A stretch of 64,000 nt of DNA from Planctomycetota bacterium (GCA_022600195.1 JAHZKX010000023.1:1-64000), one strand, 5' to 3'. Counted from the stretch's first letter, positions 31,801 through 41,400 are shown. Translations and numbers: made by a program. Notes: generated from the sequence alone by a model not told the origin.

Positions 31801-32269
31801 GAATCCAATGAGCGTCAGAGAGTATACTTCGACCGCATTACAACCGGCGATTCTTGCCAATGGAGTCGTCGGAAAACGATTCACACGACTTTCAGACGAC
31901 AGCGATTTCACAAAACTTTCATTGCAGGATCAGCCTGTTGAAGAGTTAGTTTTAAAGACCGTCATGAAAACACTCACCCGCGAACCGACTGACAGTGAAA
32001 GGGAGTTGTTTATTGAACTGCTCCAGCCCGGATATGAGGAACGCGTCAACAAGGATGCTGAAATTGTCCACCACAAACCGTTACCAGTCAATCTGGTGGG
32101 TTGGTCGAACCATTTAAGCTCGCGGGCTAACGAAATTAAGGTCGAACTTGAGCATGCGATTCAAGAGGGAGATCCACCAACACAACGCCTCAAAGAAGGC
32201 TGGCGCAATCGATATGAAGATGTACTCTGGACACTCTTGAATTCACCGGAATTTGTGTTTGTTCCTTAG
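28823..32269 (+). CDS. LamG + PSCyt2/DUF1549 + PSD1/DUF1553 secreted protein, copy 2 (tandem paralogue)
   Basis: Same architecture and strong similarity to 25092-28544 along the whole length; CARCHDAPFHDF conserved. Confidence 0.92.
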   Translation: MKFLAFIKSPHSFLACLLVLPLFPNLAFAEVPAKKPITSYSELILSDKPVVYWSFDQNSKTGFPSVSSDNKGKQKTTEPLTAQLQGRKVTTSTGPRPSEFPLFKPDNQAAEFKAGAGFLRVIDPGEKSVLDFTAGDSITLEAWVSPNSTQAGKYSYIIGKGRTNRKGVARDNQNYGLRLAGSDISFLFRGQPVKKDAKPDYHRWTSKGAGISAYNWHHIAVTYTFGKKKSLKAYVDGRAISGKWDMGGDTTIAPVVDNDEVWLGSSMGGSANSSFDGRMDAVAIYRTALSAKQVTAHFKYVAPKPRIDWTAVPSDRVQVDVFEGVPNRKSWTFRPPRFSESITQPHFALIQIPYKYSNQGLRIDRSGPFLIRALSHVTIPKGKKRILVRARNASRLYIDEKLVAQTGFHKISGSAHGKVFDVDRTLAPNIRPLHRGDQEKVFEFTGDGKPHRVRFEMFVGGFGHRPDLGETAIFIGDPGKDFQLLSSNDEVVWLTDESWLAFERKFRHAQIAINAQRRQNSTTKEDKYWEWRHQLAKQEILKQPQVKAPTAVSGLRANNAIDHFINRRLGKEKAAQSPLLNDLAFLRRLSLDTTGTVPSPELIQAYLADNPKTRRANAITRLLNDPGWADNWVGYWQDVLAENPNVIKPTLNNSGPFRWWIHEAFYDNRPFDRFLTELVMMEGSKYFGGPAGFEMASQNDAPMAAKAHIVGQAFLGLNMKCARCHDAPFHDFKQRDLFSLAAMLKRSPQGVPKTSSVPGFDSKSNSMLISVTLLPGANVTPKWTFEELIKPGKFPENYLRSSKDTREELAAIMTSPRNERFANVIVNRVWKRYLGQGLVEPVDDWSGQKPSHPELLKYLSQQFVIHGYDLKALARSIFESDLYQRQATTDGSKIETLVDGTYNFASPVLRRMEAEQIVDSMFSICGKPLNAGRMCIDIDGALNYPTALDLGSPRRAWEFTTPSNERDRPSLALPFGQPFITLLKTFGWRDTRQNPMSVREYTSTALQPAILANGVVGKRFTRLSDDSDFTKLSLQDQPVEELVLKTVMKTLTREPTDSERELFIELLQPGYEERVNKDAEIVHHKPLPVNLVGWSNHLSSRANEIKVELEHAIQEGDPPTQRLKEGWRNRYEDVLWTLLNSPEFVFVP

Positions 32270-32341
32270 TACAGAAAATCATCATACCAGAAATTAAGAA
32301 AATTATTACTACATTTTCACTCACAACAATAAGAGTAAACC

Positions 32342-33682
32342 ATGCACGATTTTCATTCCACACGCCGCGATTTTTTACGACAGGCCTCTGTCTCAGGTTT
32401 AGCAGCATCCGCTTTGGGAACTCCCTTTCAGCAGCTTCTGGCTTCTGAAAAACAGGAGACCAAAAAACATGGAGCCAAAAAACTTCCTATGCCTGTGGGA
32501 AAAGCAGAGCATTGTATCATGGTCTGGCTGGGTGGCGGCTCCTGTCACATCGATACCTGGGACCCCAAAATTAAAGGCGATCCGAAAGCCAAAAAAGCCG
32601 GTTCCTACTATGATTCCATTCCAACTGCGATTAAGGGAACGGAAGTTTGTCAGCATCTCTCCAAGTGTGCGCCCATCCTGGATCGATTCAATATTGTCCG
32701 CAGCGTGCATCATGAAGTGATCGACGAACATGCAGCCGCAACGAACCGCATGCATACCGGCCGACCTACCACGGGAACAATTACATATCCCTCTGTTGGT
32801 TCTGTTGTCGCCCATCAAAGAGGCGCCGCCAGCGAACATGCACCCGCTTATGTTTTAATCGGATATCCTAATGTCACCCGCGGTCCCGGTTTTCTCGGCA
32901 GTAAAGCCGGCTATGTCTATCTGACAGATACGCATGCAGGCCCCAGCGGTTTCACGCGATCTTCCCGCGTCAATCAGAGTCGGCAAGATCGACGCGAACG
33001 CTTGCTGTCAAAGGTGAGAGCGGAATACCGGCAGAAAAGCTTTGGCGGACAAACGATCCAGGATTATGATGAATCGGTCGCGGAAGCACTTCGCCTGTCC
33101 GGTCCCGAGTTCATGAAAGTATTCCAGCTGGATAACGAAAAGAGTGAATTGCGAACTGGATACGGCGGCGAATTTGGGCAACGCTGTCTGTTATCACGCC
33201 GGTTGATTCAGTCCGGTGTGCGGTTTATCGAAGTCTCGCATAACCTGAATTTTGTGAATGGCACCGGTTGGGATACTCACAATGACGGACAACTCAATCA
33301 GCACCTGTTGATTAAAGAGCTCGATTCGGCATTGTCCGCTCTGGTACTCGACCTGGAACAAAATAAGCTGCTCGACAAAACATTAATCGTCGTCGCTTCA
33401 GAGTTTGGGCGTCCTGCCAAGTTCGATTCAGGCGGCGGCCGCGGTCATCAGTCCAAAGCCTTCAGTGTTGTACTGGCGGGAGGTGGTTTGCAGAATGGAA
33501 AAACAATTGGTGTGACTGACGAACTCGGGCAATCGATTGTCTCCCGTCCGGTCTCTGTTCCCGATCTGCATGCGACCATTTATTGTGCTCTGGGCATAGA
33601 TCCTTCCGAAGAACTGCACTCCGGCGATCGTCCTGTGCCGATTACCGATATGGGACAACCCGTGCGTGAACTATTTGGTTAA
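32342..33682 (+). CDS. DUF1501 domain-containing protein (Tat-type leader)
   Basis: STRRDFLRQASVSGLAASALG leader, CIMVWLGGGSCHIDTWDPK, GRPTTGTITYPSVGSVV, GWDTHNDGQLNQHLL, VASEFGRPAKFDSGGGRGHQSKAFSVVLAGGG. Confidence 0.93.
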   Translation: MHDFHSTRRDFLRQASVSGLAASALGTPFQQLLASEKQETKKHGAKKLPMPVGKAEHCIMVWLGGGSCHIDTWDPKIKGDPKAKKAGSYYDSIPTAIKGTEVCQHLSKCAPILDRFNIVRSVHHEVIDEHAAATNRMHTGRPTTGTITYPSVGSVVAHQRGAASEHAPAYVLIGYPNVTRGPGFLGSKAGYVYLTDTHAGPSGFTRSSRVNQSRQDRRERLLSKVRAEYRQKSFGGQTIQDYDESVAEALRLSGPEFMKVFQLDNEKSELRTGYGGEFGQRCLLSRRLIQSGVRFIEVSHNLNFVNGTGWDTHNDGQLNQHLLIKELDSALSALVLDLEQNKLLDKTLIVVASEFGRPAKFDSGGGRGHQSKAFSVVLAGGGLQNGKTIGVTDELGQSIVSRPVSVPDLHATIYCALGIDPSEELHSGDRPVPITDMGQPVRELFG

Positions 33683-33717
33683 GCAGTAGTTCACATCGTT
33701 TCCAATTCATGTAAATA

Positions 33718-33747
33718 AAGGATGGCTGATTTCCAGTCATCCTTTTT
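33718..33747 (+). terminator. Rho-independent terminator after DUF1501 gene
   Basis: AAGGATGGCTG-ATTTC-CAGTCATCCTT (11-bp stem with one G-T wobble) followed by TTTTATTT. Confidence 0.85.
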
Positions 33748-33879
33748 TATTTGCCTGAAATATATAAATCAGTGGGCTTCTTCTCGCAAACGGCCCACAG
33801 GTTGGCTGACACTTGTGTTCAGGAAGTGTATCCTTAAAGGAAGAGTTCTTGCTATAGATTTCGAAATAAGGTTGGTTCC

Positions 33880-36800
33880 ATGTCGTACCGCTCATCACAT
33901 ATCGCCATCATTGTGGCTGTGGTTCTCTTTCTGGGAATGCTGATTCTGTTTTCAACGGTGGAACAACCACCTCCAGCAAACGGGCCGGCTGAGTTTCAGT
34001 CGATCTCCTACGAGAAAGCCAACGAATTGCTGCGCTATAAAAATGAAGGCATTGCTTACCTGGAAAACGAACGCTATCAAGACAGCGATCCACTGTTAGA
34101 GCGTTTAACAGAAGGATTACCCAGTGAAGTGATTGGCTTTCGTAATTTAACCATCTGTCGCTTGCTGCAGCTCACACCCGAAAAAGTCTCCGATCAAAAG
34201 GCAGGGCAGGAGTTAACGAAACAGGCAATCGCCACTGTTGACCAATTAATTCAAATCGCACCCACGTCCGAAATCAGCTACGTCCTCTCATCACGTATTT
34301 ACACAGCGCTCAGTGATCATCCTCGGGCATTGACAGCGTTGCAAAAAGCGATGGAACTGGATCCGAAAAATGCAGTAATCTGGTTTGAAATATCGCAGGT
34401 ACAAAAACAGATTCAAAACCCTGAAGTACAGAAGGAAGCAAAAACGTCATTGAAAACCGCCTGGGAACTGCAGCCAGACAATTTGTTTCTGACGCTCGAT
34501 TATCTGCAAATCGTTGCAGAGCAGAAAACAAAACAGGCAGCCCTCGTATTTGGAAAAGTCAAACAGTTGGCAGGTCCGTTAGCAGACAGTGTCAAAGACC
34601 ACACGCGACTGGATTTGAACAAATTGATCGATGACTCTTTGGCTGCAGTAAAAGAGGAAAAATGGAACACGGTGATCCGCAATGCACGCATTCTGAGAAA
34701 CGTGTTGATCGCCGAGGATCTGGTGAAGAGTGATCGCCGGCGAGTAGAACAGAATCCGCTGGAGTTCGTGATACATGATTTTCCACCCGCGTTTTACACC
34801 GCCGTCAAATGGCCCGATCCAGAACAACCGTTATCAGTAGATTTCGACGAAGTCAATCCGCTACCTTTCAGCAAAGCACCATCAACTGAAATTAGAGATT
34901 TTCAGATCGATGATTTCAACCTCGATGGCAAACCGGATTTGATTCTGCTCAGTAGTCAGCAGGTCTCCATCTTCAGTCGTAATGCAAACAATGCCTGGGA
35001 ACTGATGACTCAACAAGACTGTGGTGGCGATTACTCGCAGGTCTATATCGTTGATCTCGACGCCGATGTGCAACAGTTCAATCAGTCTGCAACTACCGAG
35101 AAAAGAGAGCAAAAGGTCTTTCCGATTTCTCCCTCTCGCGATGCCGATCTGGATCTGGTATTGGCTGGCAAATCAGGACTCAAAATATTTGAGAATCAAT
35201 GGGATTCCAAAACTGGAAAACGATCACTGGTTGTAAAAGCACAAAAAAATACGCTGGAAACATTGGATAATGTTCTGGCGATCAATTTTTCCGATCTGGA
35301 TCATGATGGTGATCTGGATCTGGTAGCTTCCACATCCAAAGGCCTTTCACTCTGGTCGAATCGAGGCGATTTCTCTTTTCAGGACATCAGTGCCAATTCT
35401 CAGTTGCCTCCCGCTGATCTGGGCGTGACCTCAATCATCCGCGTCGACTGGGATCGTGACGTCGATCTCGATCTGATCCTGTCCAGTCGACAATCGAAGC
35501 AGTCAGGTTATCTGGAAAATCTGCGCCACGGTCGATTTCGTTGGAGACAATTTGATGCAGAAGAACCGCAGGCAGCCATCAATCAGTTCGAAGAATGTCA
35601 ATTAACAGACTTTGATCGGAATGGTTCCTGGGATTTGATAGGAGTCAGTGATTCAACATTGATGCTGGCAGAGACGAATCGGCCATCGCCGGGCAGTGTG
35701 CAGATTGTGTCAGTCCAACCGCTGAAAGAGTCAGAACCTGTCAACGCTGAAGGGACGGGTTTACAGACCGGCGACTTGAATAACGATGGCGTGCTCGATT
35801 TCGTTGCCTCCACTCCAAAGGGACTCCAACTCTGTCTGGGTACAGCTGAAAGAAAAGTAGAACAGGCCGCCTATCGGAAAGATCAGGTCCTCGTCTTTCC
35901 AAAACCGATTCAAAAATATCGACTCCACGATCTGAATCAGGATGGCAGCCTTGATCTGATCGCACTTGCGGATAACGAACTCATCCACTGGCACAACAAG
36001 GGCAACGACTATCACTGGATCGATGTCTCACTCCGCGCAGAGCAAGTCAAAGGGGAAGTCAAATCAGCCAGCGGACGCGTGAATCATTATGGCGTTGGAA
36101 GTCTGTTAGAACTGCGCAGTGGTGCGATCTATCAACCGCAAATCGTAGACGGTCAAACAACACATTTCGGTCTGGGAAAACAAACGGTTGCCGAAGCAAT
36201 TCGCGTTTTGTGGACCAATGGCATCCCCATGAACATCATCAACGCAAAATCCGATCAGCGCATTTACGAAAAGCAAACGCTCATGGGCTCCTGTCCTTAC
36301 CTCTATACCTGGGACGGCGAAAAATTTGTCTTTCATACCGACCTGCTCTGGGCGGCTCCCATCGGGTTACAGTTTGGAAAAGGCATCGTCGCTCCTTGTC
36401 GTGACTGGGAATTTCTTAAAATTGAGGGAGACCGTTTAAAAGCAAAAGATGGTTTCTTTGAACTGCGGATCACCGAAGAACTTTGGGAAGCCGGCTACTT
36501 CGATCTGGTAGAACTGATCGCCGTCGATCACCCGGCAGAAGTCGATATCTTCACCAACGAAAAAGTAGGCCCCCCCGAACTGGCAGAGTTCGATATACAT
36601 GTTGTTCGACATCCACAAATACCCCGCGCTGCAGTCAATCATCGGAAGCGGGATGTGTTGCCAGAGATCAAAGACGCCGACGATATTTATGCAAAGACAT
36701 TCGACGAAAAATATCGACAGGGTCTCACCGAAAATCATGCTCTGGAACTGGACCTGAATGCGCAGGCAGTACAGACCGCAAAAACAACGCCGCGGATCAA

Positions 36801-37584
36801 ACTGTTTCTCACAGGTTGGCTCTATCCCACTGACACCGGCATCAACCTGGCGCTGTCGGAAAATCCGTCAATGCCTTCTCCGCAACCTCCTTCCCTTTCA
36901 GTTCCCGATAAGAACGGAAACTGGAAAGTCATTCAACCCTTCATGGGATTTCCCGGCGGCAAAACGAAAACGATTGTCGTGGATTTAAAAGACCAGTTTC
37001 TGACAAACGATTATCGCGTTCGCATCGAAACCAATATGGAATTCTACTGGGACCAGGTCTTTTTCACCGTGAATGAAACAGCCGATGAATGGACCACGCA
37101 ACCATCGCCACTGGAATCCGCGACCTTGAACTATCGCGGATTTTCCACGCCCCTCATTCATCCCGGAAATGGTCCCGAACGTTACGATTATCATAGCCTC
37201 TCAAACACCATTCAGTGGCCGCCTATGCAGGGGCACTTTACCCGTTATGGCGATGTCAAACCGCTCGTCGAATCAGCCGACAATCGGCTCGTCATTCTCG
37301 GAGCAGGAGATGAAATGCGACTCCGCTTTTCATCTCCAGAAATACCCGTCAAACCCGGCTGGAAACGTGATTTCATTCTACACAACATCGGCTGGGACAA
37401 AGACGCCAATCTGCATACCATTCTCGGACAGTCCGTCGAACCACTCCCATTTCAGGAGATGCCCGGTTATCCCTATCCGACCCGGGAGTATCCTGACGAG
37501 AAGCTGCTGCAGCAGGATCAACAGCACTATCATACACGTCGACAAAACAGCCACCGCTTCTGGAACCATCTGCAGAAACCCTGA
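33880..37584 (+). CDS. TPR + FG-GAP/VCBS + ASPIC/UnbV protein (1234 aa) with additional C-terminal domain
   Basis: TM/signal anchor (IAIIVAVVLFLGMLILF), TPR region, repeats DFNLDGKPDLILLS, DLDHDGDLDLVAS, DLNQDGSLDLIAL; UnbV-like GVGSLLELRSGAIYQPQIVDGQTTHFGLG; ~400 aa unassigned tail. Confidence 0.88.
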   Translation: MSYRSSHIAIIVAVVLFLGMLILFSTVEQPPPANGPAEFQSISYEKANELLRYKNEGIAYLENERYQDSDPLLERLTEGLPSEVIGFRNLTICRLLQLTPEKVSDQKAGQELTKQAIATVDQLIQIAPTSEISYVLSSRIYTALSDHPRALTALQKAMELDPKNAVIWFEISQVQKQIQNPEVQKEAKTSLKTAWELQPDNLFLTLDYLQIVAEQKTKQAALVFGKVKQLAGPLADSVKDHTRLDLNKLIDDSLAAVKEEKWNTVIRNARILRNVLIAEDLVKSDRRRVEQNPLEFVIHDFPPAFYTAVKWPDPEQPLSVDFDEVNPLPFSKAPSTEIRDFQIDDFNLDGKPDLILLSSQQVSIFSRNANNAWELMTQQDCGGDYSQVYIVDLDADVQQFNQSATTEKREQKVFPISPSRDADLDLVLAGKSGLKIFENQWDSKTGKRSLVVKAQKNTLETLDNVLAINFSDLDHDGDLDLVASTSKGLSLWSNRGDFSFQDISANSQLPPADLGVTSIIRVDWDRDVDLDLILSSRQSKQSGYLENLRHGRFRWRQFDAEEPQAAINQFEECQLTDFDRNGSWDLIGVSDSTLMLAETNRPSPGSVQIVSVQPLKESEPVNAEGTGLQTGDLNNDGVLDFVASTPKGLQLCLGTAERKVEQAAYRKDQVLVFPKPIQKYRLHDLNQDGSLDLIALADNELIHWHNKGNDYHWIDVSLRAEQVKGEVKSASGRVNHYGVGSLLELRSGAIYQPQIVDGQTTHFGLGKQTVAEAIRVLWTNGIPMNIINAKSDQRIYEKQTLMGSCPYLYTWDGEKFVFHTDLLWAAPIGLQFGKGIVAPCRDWEFLKIEGDRLKAKDGFFELRITEELWEAGYFDLVELIAVDHPAEVDIFTNEKVGPPELAEFDIHVVRHPQIPRAAVNHRKRDVLPEIKDADDIYAKTFDEKYRQGLTENHALELDLNAQAVQTAKTTPRIKLFLTGWLYPTDTGINLALSENPSMPSPQPPSLSVPDKNGNWKVIQPFMGFPGGKTKTIVVDLKDQFLTNDYRVRIETNMEFYWDQVFFTVNETADEWTTQPSPLESATLNYRGFSTPLIHPGNGPERYDYHSLSNTIQWPPMQGHFTRYGDVKPLVESADNRLVILGAGDEMRLRFSSPEIPVKPGWKRDFILHNIGWDKDANLHTILGQSVEPLPFQEMPGYPYPTREYPDEKLLQQDQQHYHTRRQNSHRFWNHLQKP

Positions 37585-37673
37585 GCCATATTTCATGAGT
37601 GCAATTGCCCGTGGTTTTCGATAAACTGATCTCTAACCTTTTATTTCCGTTTTATCATTGGGTACTCCTTACA

Positions 37674-38516
37674 ATGCAATTTTTCTTTCGAAGTTGTTCG
37701 AGCATTTGTTTACTCACGTTTCTCTTTTCCACAAATATCATCCAGGCGGCGGAAATCTCATACCCCCTGTCCGTAGCGGCTGCTGACAAAGGCCCCGTCT
37801 TTGTGGCCGACCGCAAGCTGCCGGGAATCTGGAGTGTTGAGAAAGGTAAAGCCGCCAGTTACTTCACCGGTTCGAAAGTCTTCCGCACGCCTCTGAACGC
37901 AGTCCGCTGTGTCACCGTCGACCCCCAGGGCCGCGTCCTCGCCGGCGATTCGTCGACGCGCGAAGTCTATCGTTTCGAAAAAGCAGGCGCGGAACCCACG
38001 CCACTCACCAAAGGGGGTATCGGCATTCCTATGGATGTCGTCGTCACAAAATCCGGCGATCTGCTCGTTTCCGATCTCGAACTGCATCAGATCTGGAAGG
38101 TGCCCGCAGCCGGTGGCAAGCCAACTCTGTTCGCTAAAGTCAGCGCGCCCCGCGGGCTGGCCCTCGATCAAAATGAGAATCTCTGGGTCGTTTCCGGCAC
38201 CGCAGACCAGCTTTTGAAAGTCACACCGGACGGAAAAGTCTCGGTGGTCGTTAAAGGTCGCCCCTTCAATTTTCCTCACGATGTCGTCGTCCTCGAAGAC
38301 GGAACCGCGATCGTCACCGACGGCTATGAGAAAGCACTCTGGAAAGTCACACCAGACGGGAAAACAGAAAAATGGATCTCCGGCGAGCCTTTCAAAAATC
38401 CGGTCGGCATCACCTTGCAGGGAAAAAACATTCTCGTTGCCGACCCACATGCCAAAACCGTCTTCTCGATTGATCCTGCGAAAAAAATTACCGACCTGTT
38501 GAAACCAGCCAAATAA
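37674..38516 (+). CDS. Secreted NHL/SMP-30-like beta-propeller protein
   Basis: Signal peptide MQFFFRSCSSICLLTFLFSTNIIQA; repeats such as GDLLVSDLELHQIWKV, PRGLALDQNENLWVVSGTADQLLKVTPDGKV, GTAIVTDGYEKALWKVTPDGK. Confidence 0.85.
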   Translation: MQFFFRSCSSICLLTFLFSTNIIQAAEISYPLSVAAADKGPVFVADRKLPGIWSVEKGKAASYFTGSKVFRTPLNAVRCVTVDPQGRVLAGDSSTREVYRFEKAGAEPTPLTKGGIGIPMDVVVTKSGDLLVSDLELHQIWKVPAAGGKPTLFAKVSAPRGLALDQNENLWVVSGTADQLLKVTPDGKVSVVVKGRPFNFPHDVVVLEDGTAIVTDGYEKALWKVTPDGKTEKWISGEPFKNPVGITLQGKNILVADPHAKTVFSIDPAKKITDLLKPAK

Positions 38517-38585
38517 TTGCACCCCTGTAACGCTTCCACACCAGATAGACCATTCATAAGAGCACTGCTTAAAATGAACTTGACA

Positions 38586-38641
38586 GCGTCTCGCGCTTCG
38601 CGAATATGCGTTATAAGCGTCGCGCGCGAGATGCGTTTTTT
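38586..38641 (+). terminator. Imperfect hairpin GCGTCTCGCGC...GCGCGAGATGC + T6, candidate terminator
   Basis: 11-bp stem with one G-T wobble and a large GC-rich loop, then GTTTTTT; 70 nt downstream of the NHL gene. Confidence 0.45.
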
Positions 38642-39190
38642 GTGCACTGCTTACAGCGAACACTGAAGATCTCACTACTATAAAAACTCCTTTGTTTTGA
38701 AAATCTTCACCTGTCCATTCCGCACAGGTTCTCGCTGTCTCGTACTTTTTATATGCGGTTCGAACACGCTTCGACGCGTATGAACCACCGTTCGAACACC
38801 GTTCGTCCGCTTTCAACCATCCCTCGCGCAATAAATAAACATTGACATCCTCATGACTATCACGAAAATCAAAACCAGTCAGACAGGGCACACTCGCGCA
38901 ACGTGAGAACAAGTTCAACAAGAAATATTCAAGATACCACATACCAGACATTCCCTGACTGACCATCAGCTAAAACTGAGTGGCGCTAGCTGCCGTACGG
39001 AACAAGTAAAAAGTCACAACCCAAAACAGAAGCAACAATTCACAGAGGCAAAGATTCTATCCGATAACAACAATCACCCCACAGATGAATATCCGGAACT
39101 GGTAACTGGAGCAGGGGAGCAATGGATTAGAATCTGCTCTGGGAAGTATGTTGCGTTTCGTTTGAATCAATTTCAGTCACGAGCAGTTTT

Positions 39191-39526
39191 TTACGTTTTA
39201 TGATCATTTGATTTTTGGGCTTTGCGACAGGCATGGCATTCAACAGCCTTCGCGTCAATATGCCCTTTGGCTTCTTCGTAGTACCACTTTCGATCTGCTG
39301 CTTTCCAGATTTCGCGTTTCCCACAGCTACGGCATTCAAAAGGCTGATCAACATAAAATTCGGGAAGGCCTCCATAAGTATTGATGTGGGACAATTTTTT
39401 ACGGTTCGCTTCCACCGCCGAAGGGTGTTTCTTTTGCTTATGGAGGGTCAGCTTGAAAATACGCTCTGCTTCAAGAAATTCTTCATCAGTCGGATCTCGA
39501 CCCGTATCCATTTGATCGTCTGACAT
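39191..39526 (-). CDS. Small zinc-ribbon domain protein (probable zinc-ribbon family)
   Basis: MSDDQMDTGRDPTDEEFLEAE..., FECRSCGKREIWKAADRKWYYEEAKGHIDAKAVECHACRKAQK (two CxxC pairs). Confidence 0.75.
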   Translation of the reverse strand: MSDDQMDTGRDPTDEEFLEAERIFKLTLHKQKKHPSAVEANRKKLSHINTYGGLPEFYVDQPFECRSCGKREIWKAADRKWYYEEAKGHIDAKAVECHACRKAQKSNDHKT

Positions 39527-40017
39527 GAAATACACTCACGAGGTTTGGGGTAAACAGGTTCAATGATATTCAGCGGTATTCAGTACGGCAGGGCATGTCT
39601 GATTTTGCAAAAAAAGATACATCATCAGAGCGCTCCATTCAATAGGGCCAAAAATCGTTGAGCATATTCAGGATCTTGTCCAACTCAAGAACAGTTGATT
39701 TAGATATATTACTACAACATGGTGTTGGAGACACATTTTTTATAATTTGGTTCACTTCAAATTCAACACAGCTCATATTACCGGAATCAGTTTCCAGGTA
39801 ACACTTTTTTTCGTGAATTTCATGTCTTTCGTGGTTACTAAAATACTGAATCGATACACAGAAAAAACGAACTCATTATCCCTGAAAACTGTCGACGAGG
39901 ACTGACTTTTGATACCATAGACGGTGCAGGAAGTGATATGATGAAAGTGCCCGTTGATTCGGGACAGGATCCAACCTTGGCCGCCTCTGAACTCAACCTT
40001 CAAGAGAGTACCGCGAT

Positions 40018-41400
40018 ATGCAAAACGATGATTCCCGTTCCACCCCTCAAAACAAGAGCAACAAACTGACCCGGCGTGATTTCATCGCAGCCGCCAGTAC
40101 TGCTTTTGTGGCACCGACCATCGTTCCCAGTTCTGTGTTTGGTGCGAATGCACCCAGTAACCGGATTAACATTGCCCAGATTGGTTGTGGAAATCAGAGT
40201 CGTGCCGACTTGCCTGGTATGTTGCGGCTCGCTGATACCCGGGTGGTTGCCGTTTGTGATGTCAACAAAGCCAGTGGTGGTTATGCCCGTAAAGAACATT
40301 TTCTGGGACGCGAGCCCGCGCAGAAAAGAGTGAACGAGCACTATGCCAAAAAAACGCGTTCGGGAAAGTACCAGGGATGCGATGCCTACAGTGACTTCCG
40401 CGATGTCCTGGCACGCGAAGACGTCGATGCCGTCATGATTACGCTGCCCGATCATTGGCACGCATTGGCAACCAAGAAGGCCTGTGAAGCCGGGAAAGAC
40501 GTCTATTGCCAGAAGCCCATGTCACTCACCGTCCACGATGGTCAGCAGATGATCAAAGCGGTTCGCAAGCACAACCGCATCTTGCAGACCGGCTCTCAGT
40601 ATCGCTCGAATAAAGTCGTACGCCGTATGTGTGAACTGGTACGCAATGGACGCATCGGCAAAGTGAAACGCGTCATTTCTATTATCAACGGCAGCGGTGC
40701 CGGACCCGAACCGGGCTGGAAAGAAATGCCCGTACCCGCTGGCTTTGATTATGACATGTGGCTCGGCCCTGCACCCATGGCCCCCTATCACATCGATCGC
40801 TGCCTGTACCGTTTCCGTTTTCATCTCGATTATTCCGGGGGGCAGGTGACAAATACGGGCGCCCATTCAACCGACATCATTCAATGGGCGCTCGGCATGG
40901 ATGGCACGGGCCCGGTGGAATTCGAGCATCAACCAGGGGTCGTCTGGCCGCCGAAAGGGCATCTTTACACAACGGCCATGAAAACGGACTTCCGCGCACG
41001 CTACGCCAACGGGATCGAGTTTATCTGTCGCACGCAGGATCCCGGATTCGGGGCCCGTATCGAGGGAACCGAAGGCTGGGTTCAGTTCAGTGTCAACAAT
41101 ATGCGAGAGGTGGAAGCATCCTCCGATGCCATCAAGAATTCGGTGATCACTGCCGAAGAGATTCATCTGCCCGTCAGCAACAATCATTACCAGAACTTCA
41201 TTGACAGCGTCAAATCGCGGAAAGATCCCATTGAACCCGTTGAAGCCGGACATTCCACCGCCAGCATTTGCCACCTCGGCAACATCGCCATGCGGCTGAA
41301 ACGAAAACTGAAGTGGAACCCGGAGAAAGAACAGTTCATCGGCGATGACGAAGCCAACCAGATGCTGCAACGCCCTTATCGCCAGCCCTGGAAAATCTGA
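40018..41400 (+). CDS. Gfo/Idh/MocA family oxidoreductase (Tat-type leader)
   Basis: LTRRDFIAAASTAFVAPTIVPSSVFG leader, INIAQIGCGNQSRADL, VDAVMITLPDHWHALATKKACEAGKDVYCQKPMSLTV, GGQVTNTGAHSTDIIQWALG. Confidence 0.93.
   Translation: MQNDDSRSTPQNKSNKLTRRDFIAAASTAFVAPTIVPSSVFGANAPSNRINIAQIGCGNQSRADLPGMLRLADTRVVAVCDVNKASGGYARKEHFLGREPAQKRVNEHYAKKTRSGKYQGCDAYSDFRDVLAREDVDAVMITLPDHWHALATKKACEAGKDVYCQKPMSLTVHDGQQMIKAVRKHNRILQTGSQYRSNKVVRRMCELVRNGRIGKVKRVISIINGSGAGPEPGWKEMPVPAGFDYDMWLGPAPMAPYHIDRCLYRFRFHLDYSGGQVTNTGAHSTDIIQWALGMDGTGPVEFEHQPGVVWPPKGHLYTTAMKTDFRARYANGIEFICRTQDPGFGARIEGTEGWVQFSVNNMREVEASSDAIKNSVITAEEIHLPVSNNHYQNFIDSVKSRKDPIEPVEAGHSTASICHLGNIAMRLKRKLKWNPEKEQFIGDDEANQMLQRPYRQPWKI

Larger units (their letters stand above)
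25083..32269 (+). repeat. Tandem gene duplication (two ~3.45-kb copies plus conserved leader)
   Basis: Identical 101-nt tract 26674-26774 = 30399-30499; leaders share GAC(G/T)TCCTTGTGTACAGT and CAAACCTCGCCTGC(C/T)GTGAT(A/T)TCTCTTCC(A/G)AGAACCTG. Confidence 0.9.

Noticed and set aside
32399-32839. 146-aa minus ORF inside the DUF1501 gene
   Set aside because: Antisense shadow of a strongly supported CDS.
38751-38800. GTTCGAAC motifs resembling a tRNA T-loop
   Set aside because: No compatible T-stem, acceptor stem or anticodon arm; better seen as a repeated palindrome.
37758-38966. 402-aa minus-strand ORF
   Set aside because: Antisense to the NHL gene, whose codon usage and repeats are convincing. 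The translation has low-complexity, Cys/Phe-rich shadow-ORF character and no family motif.
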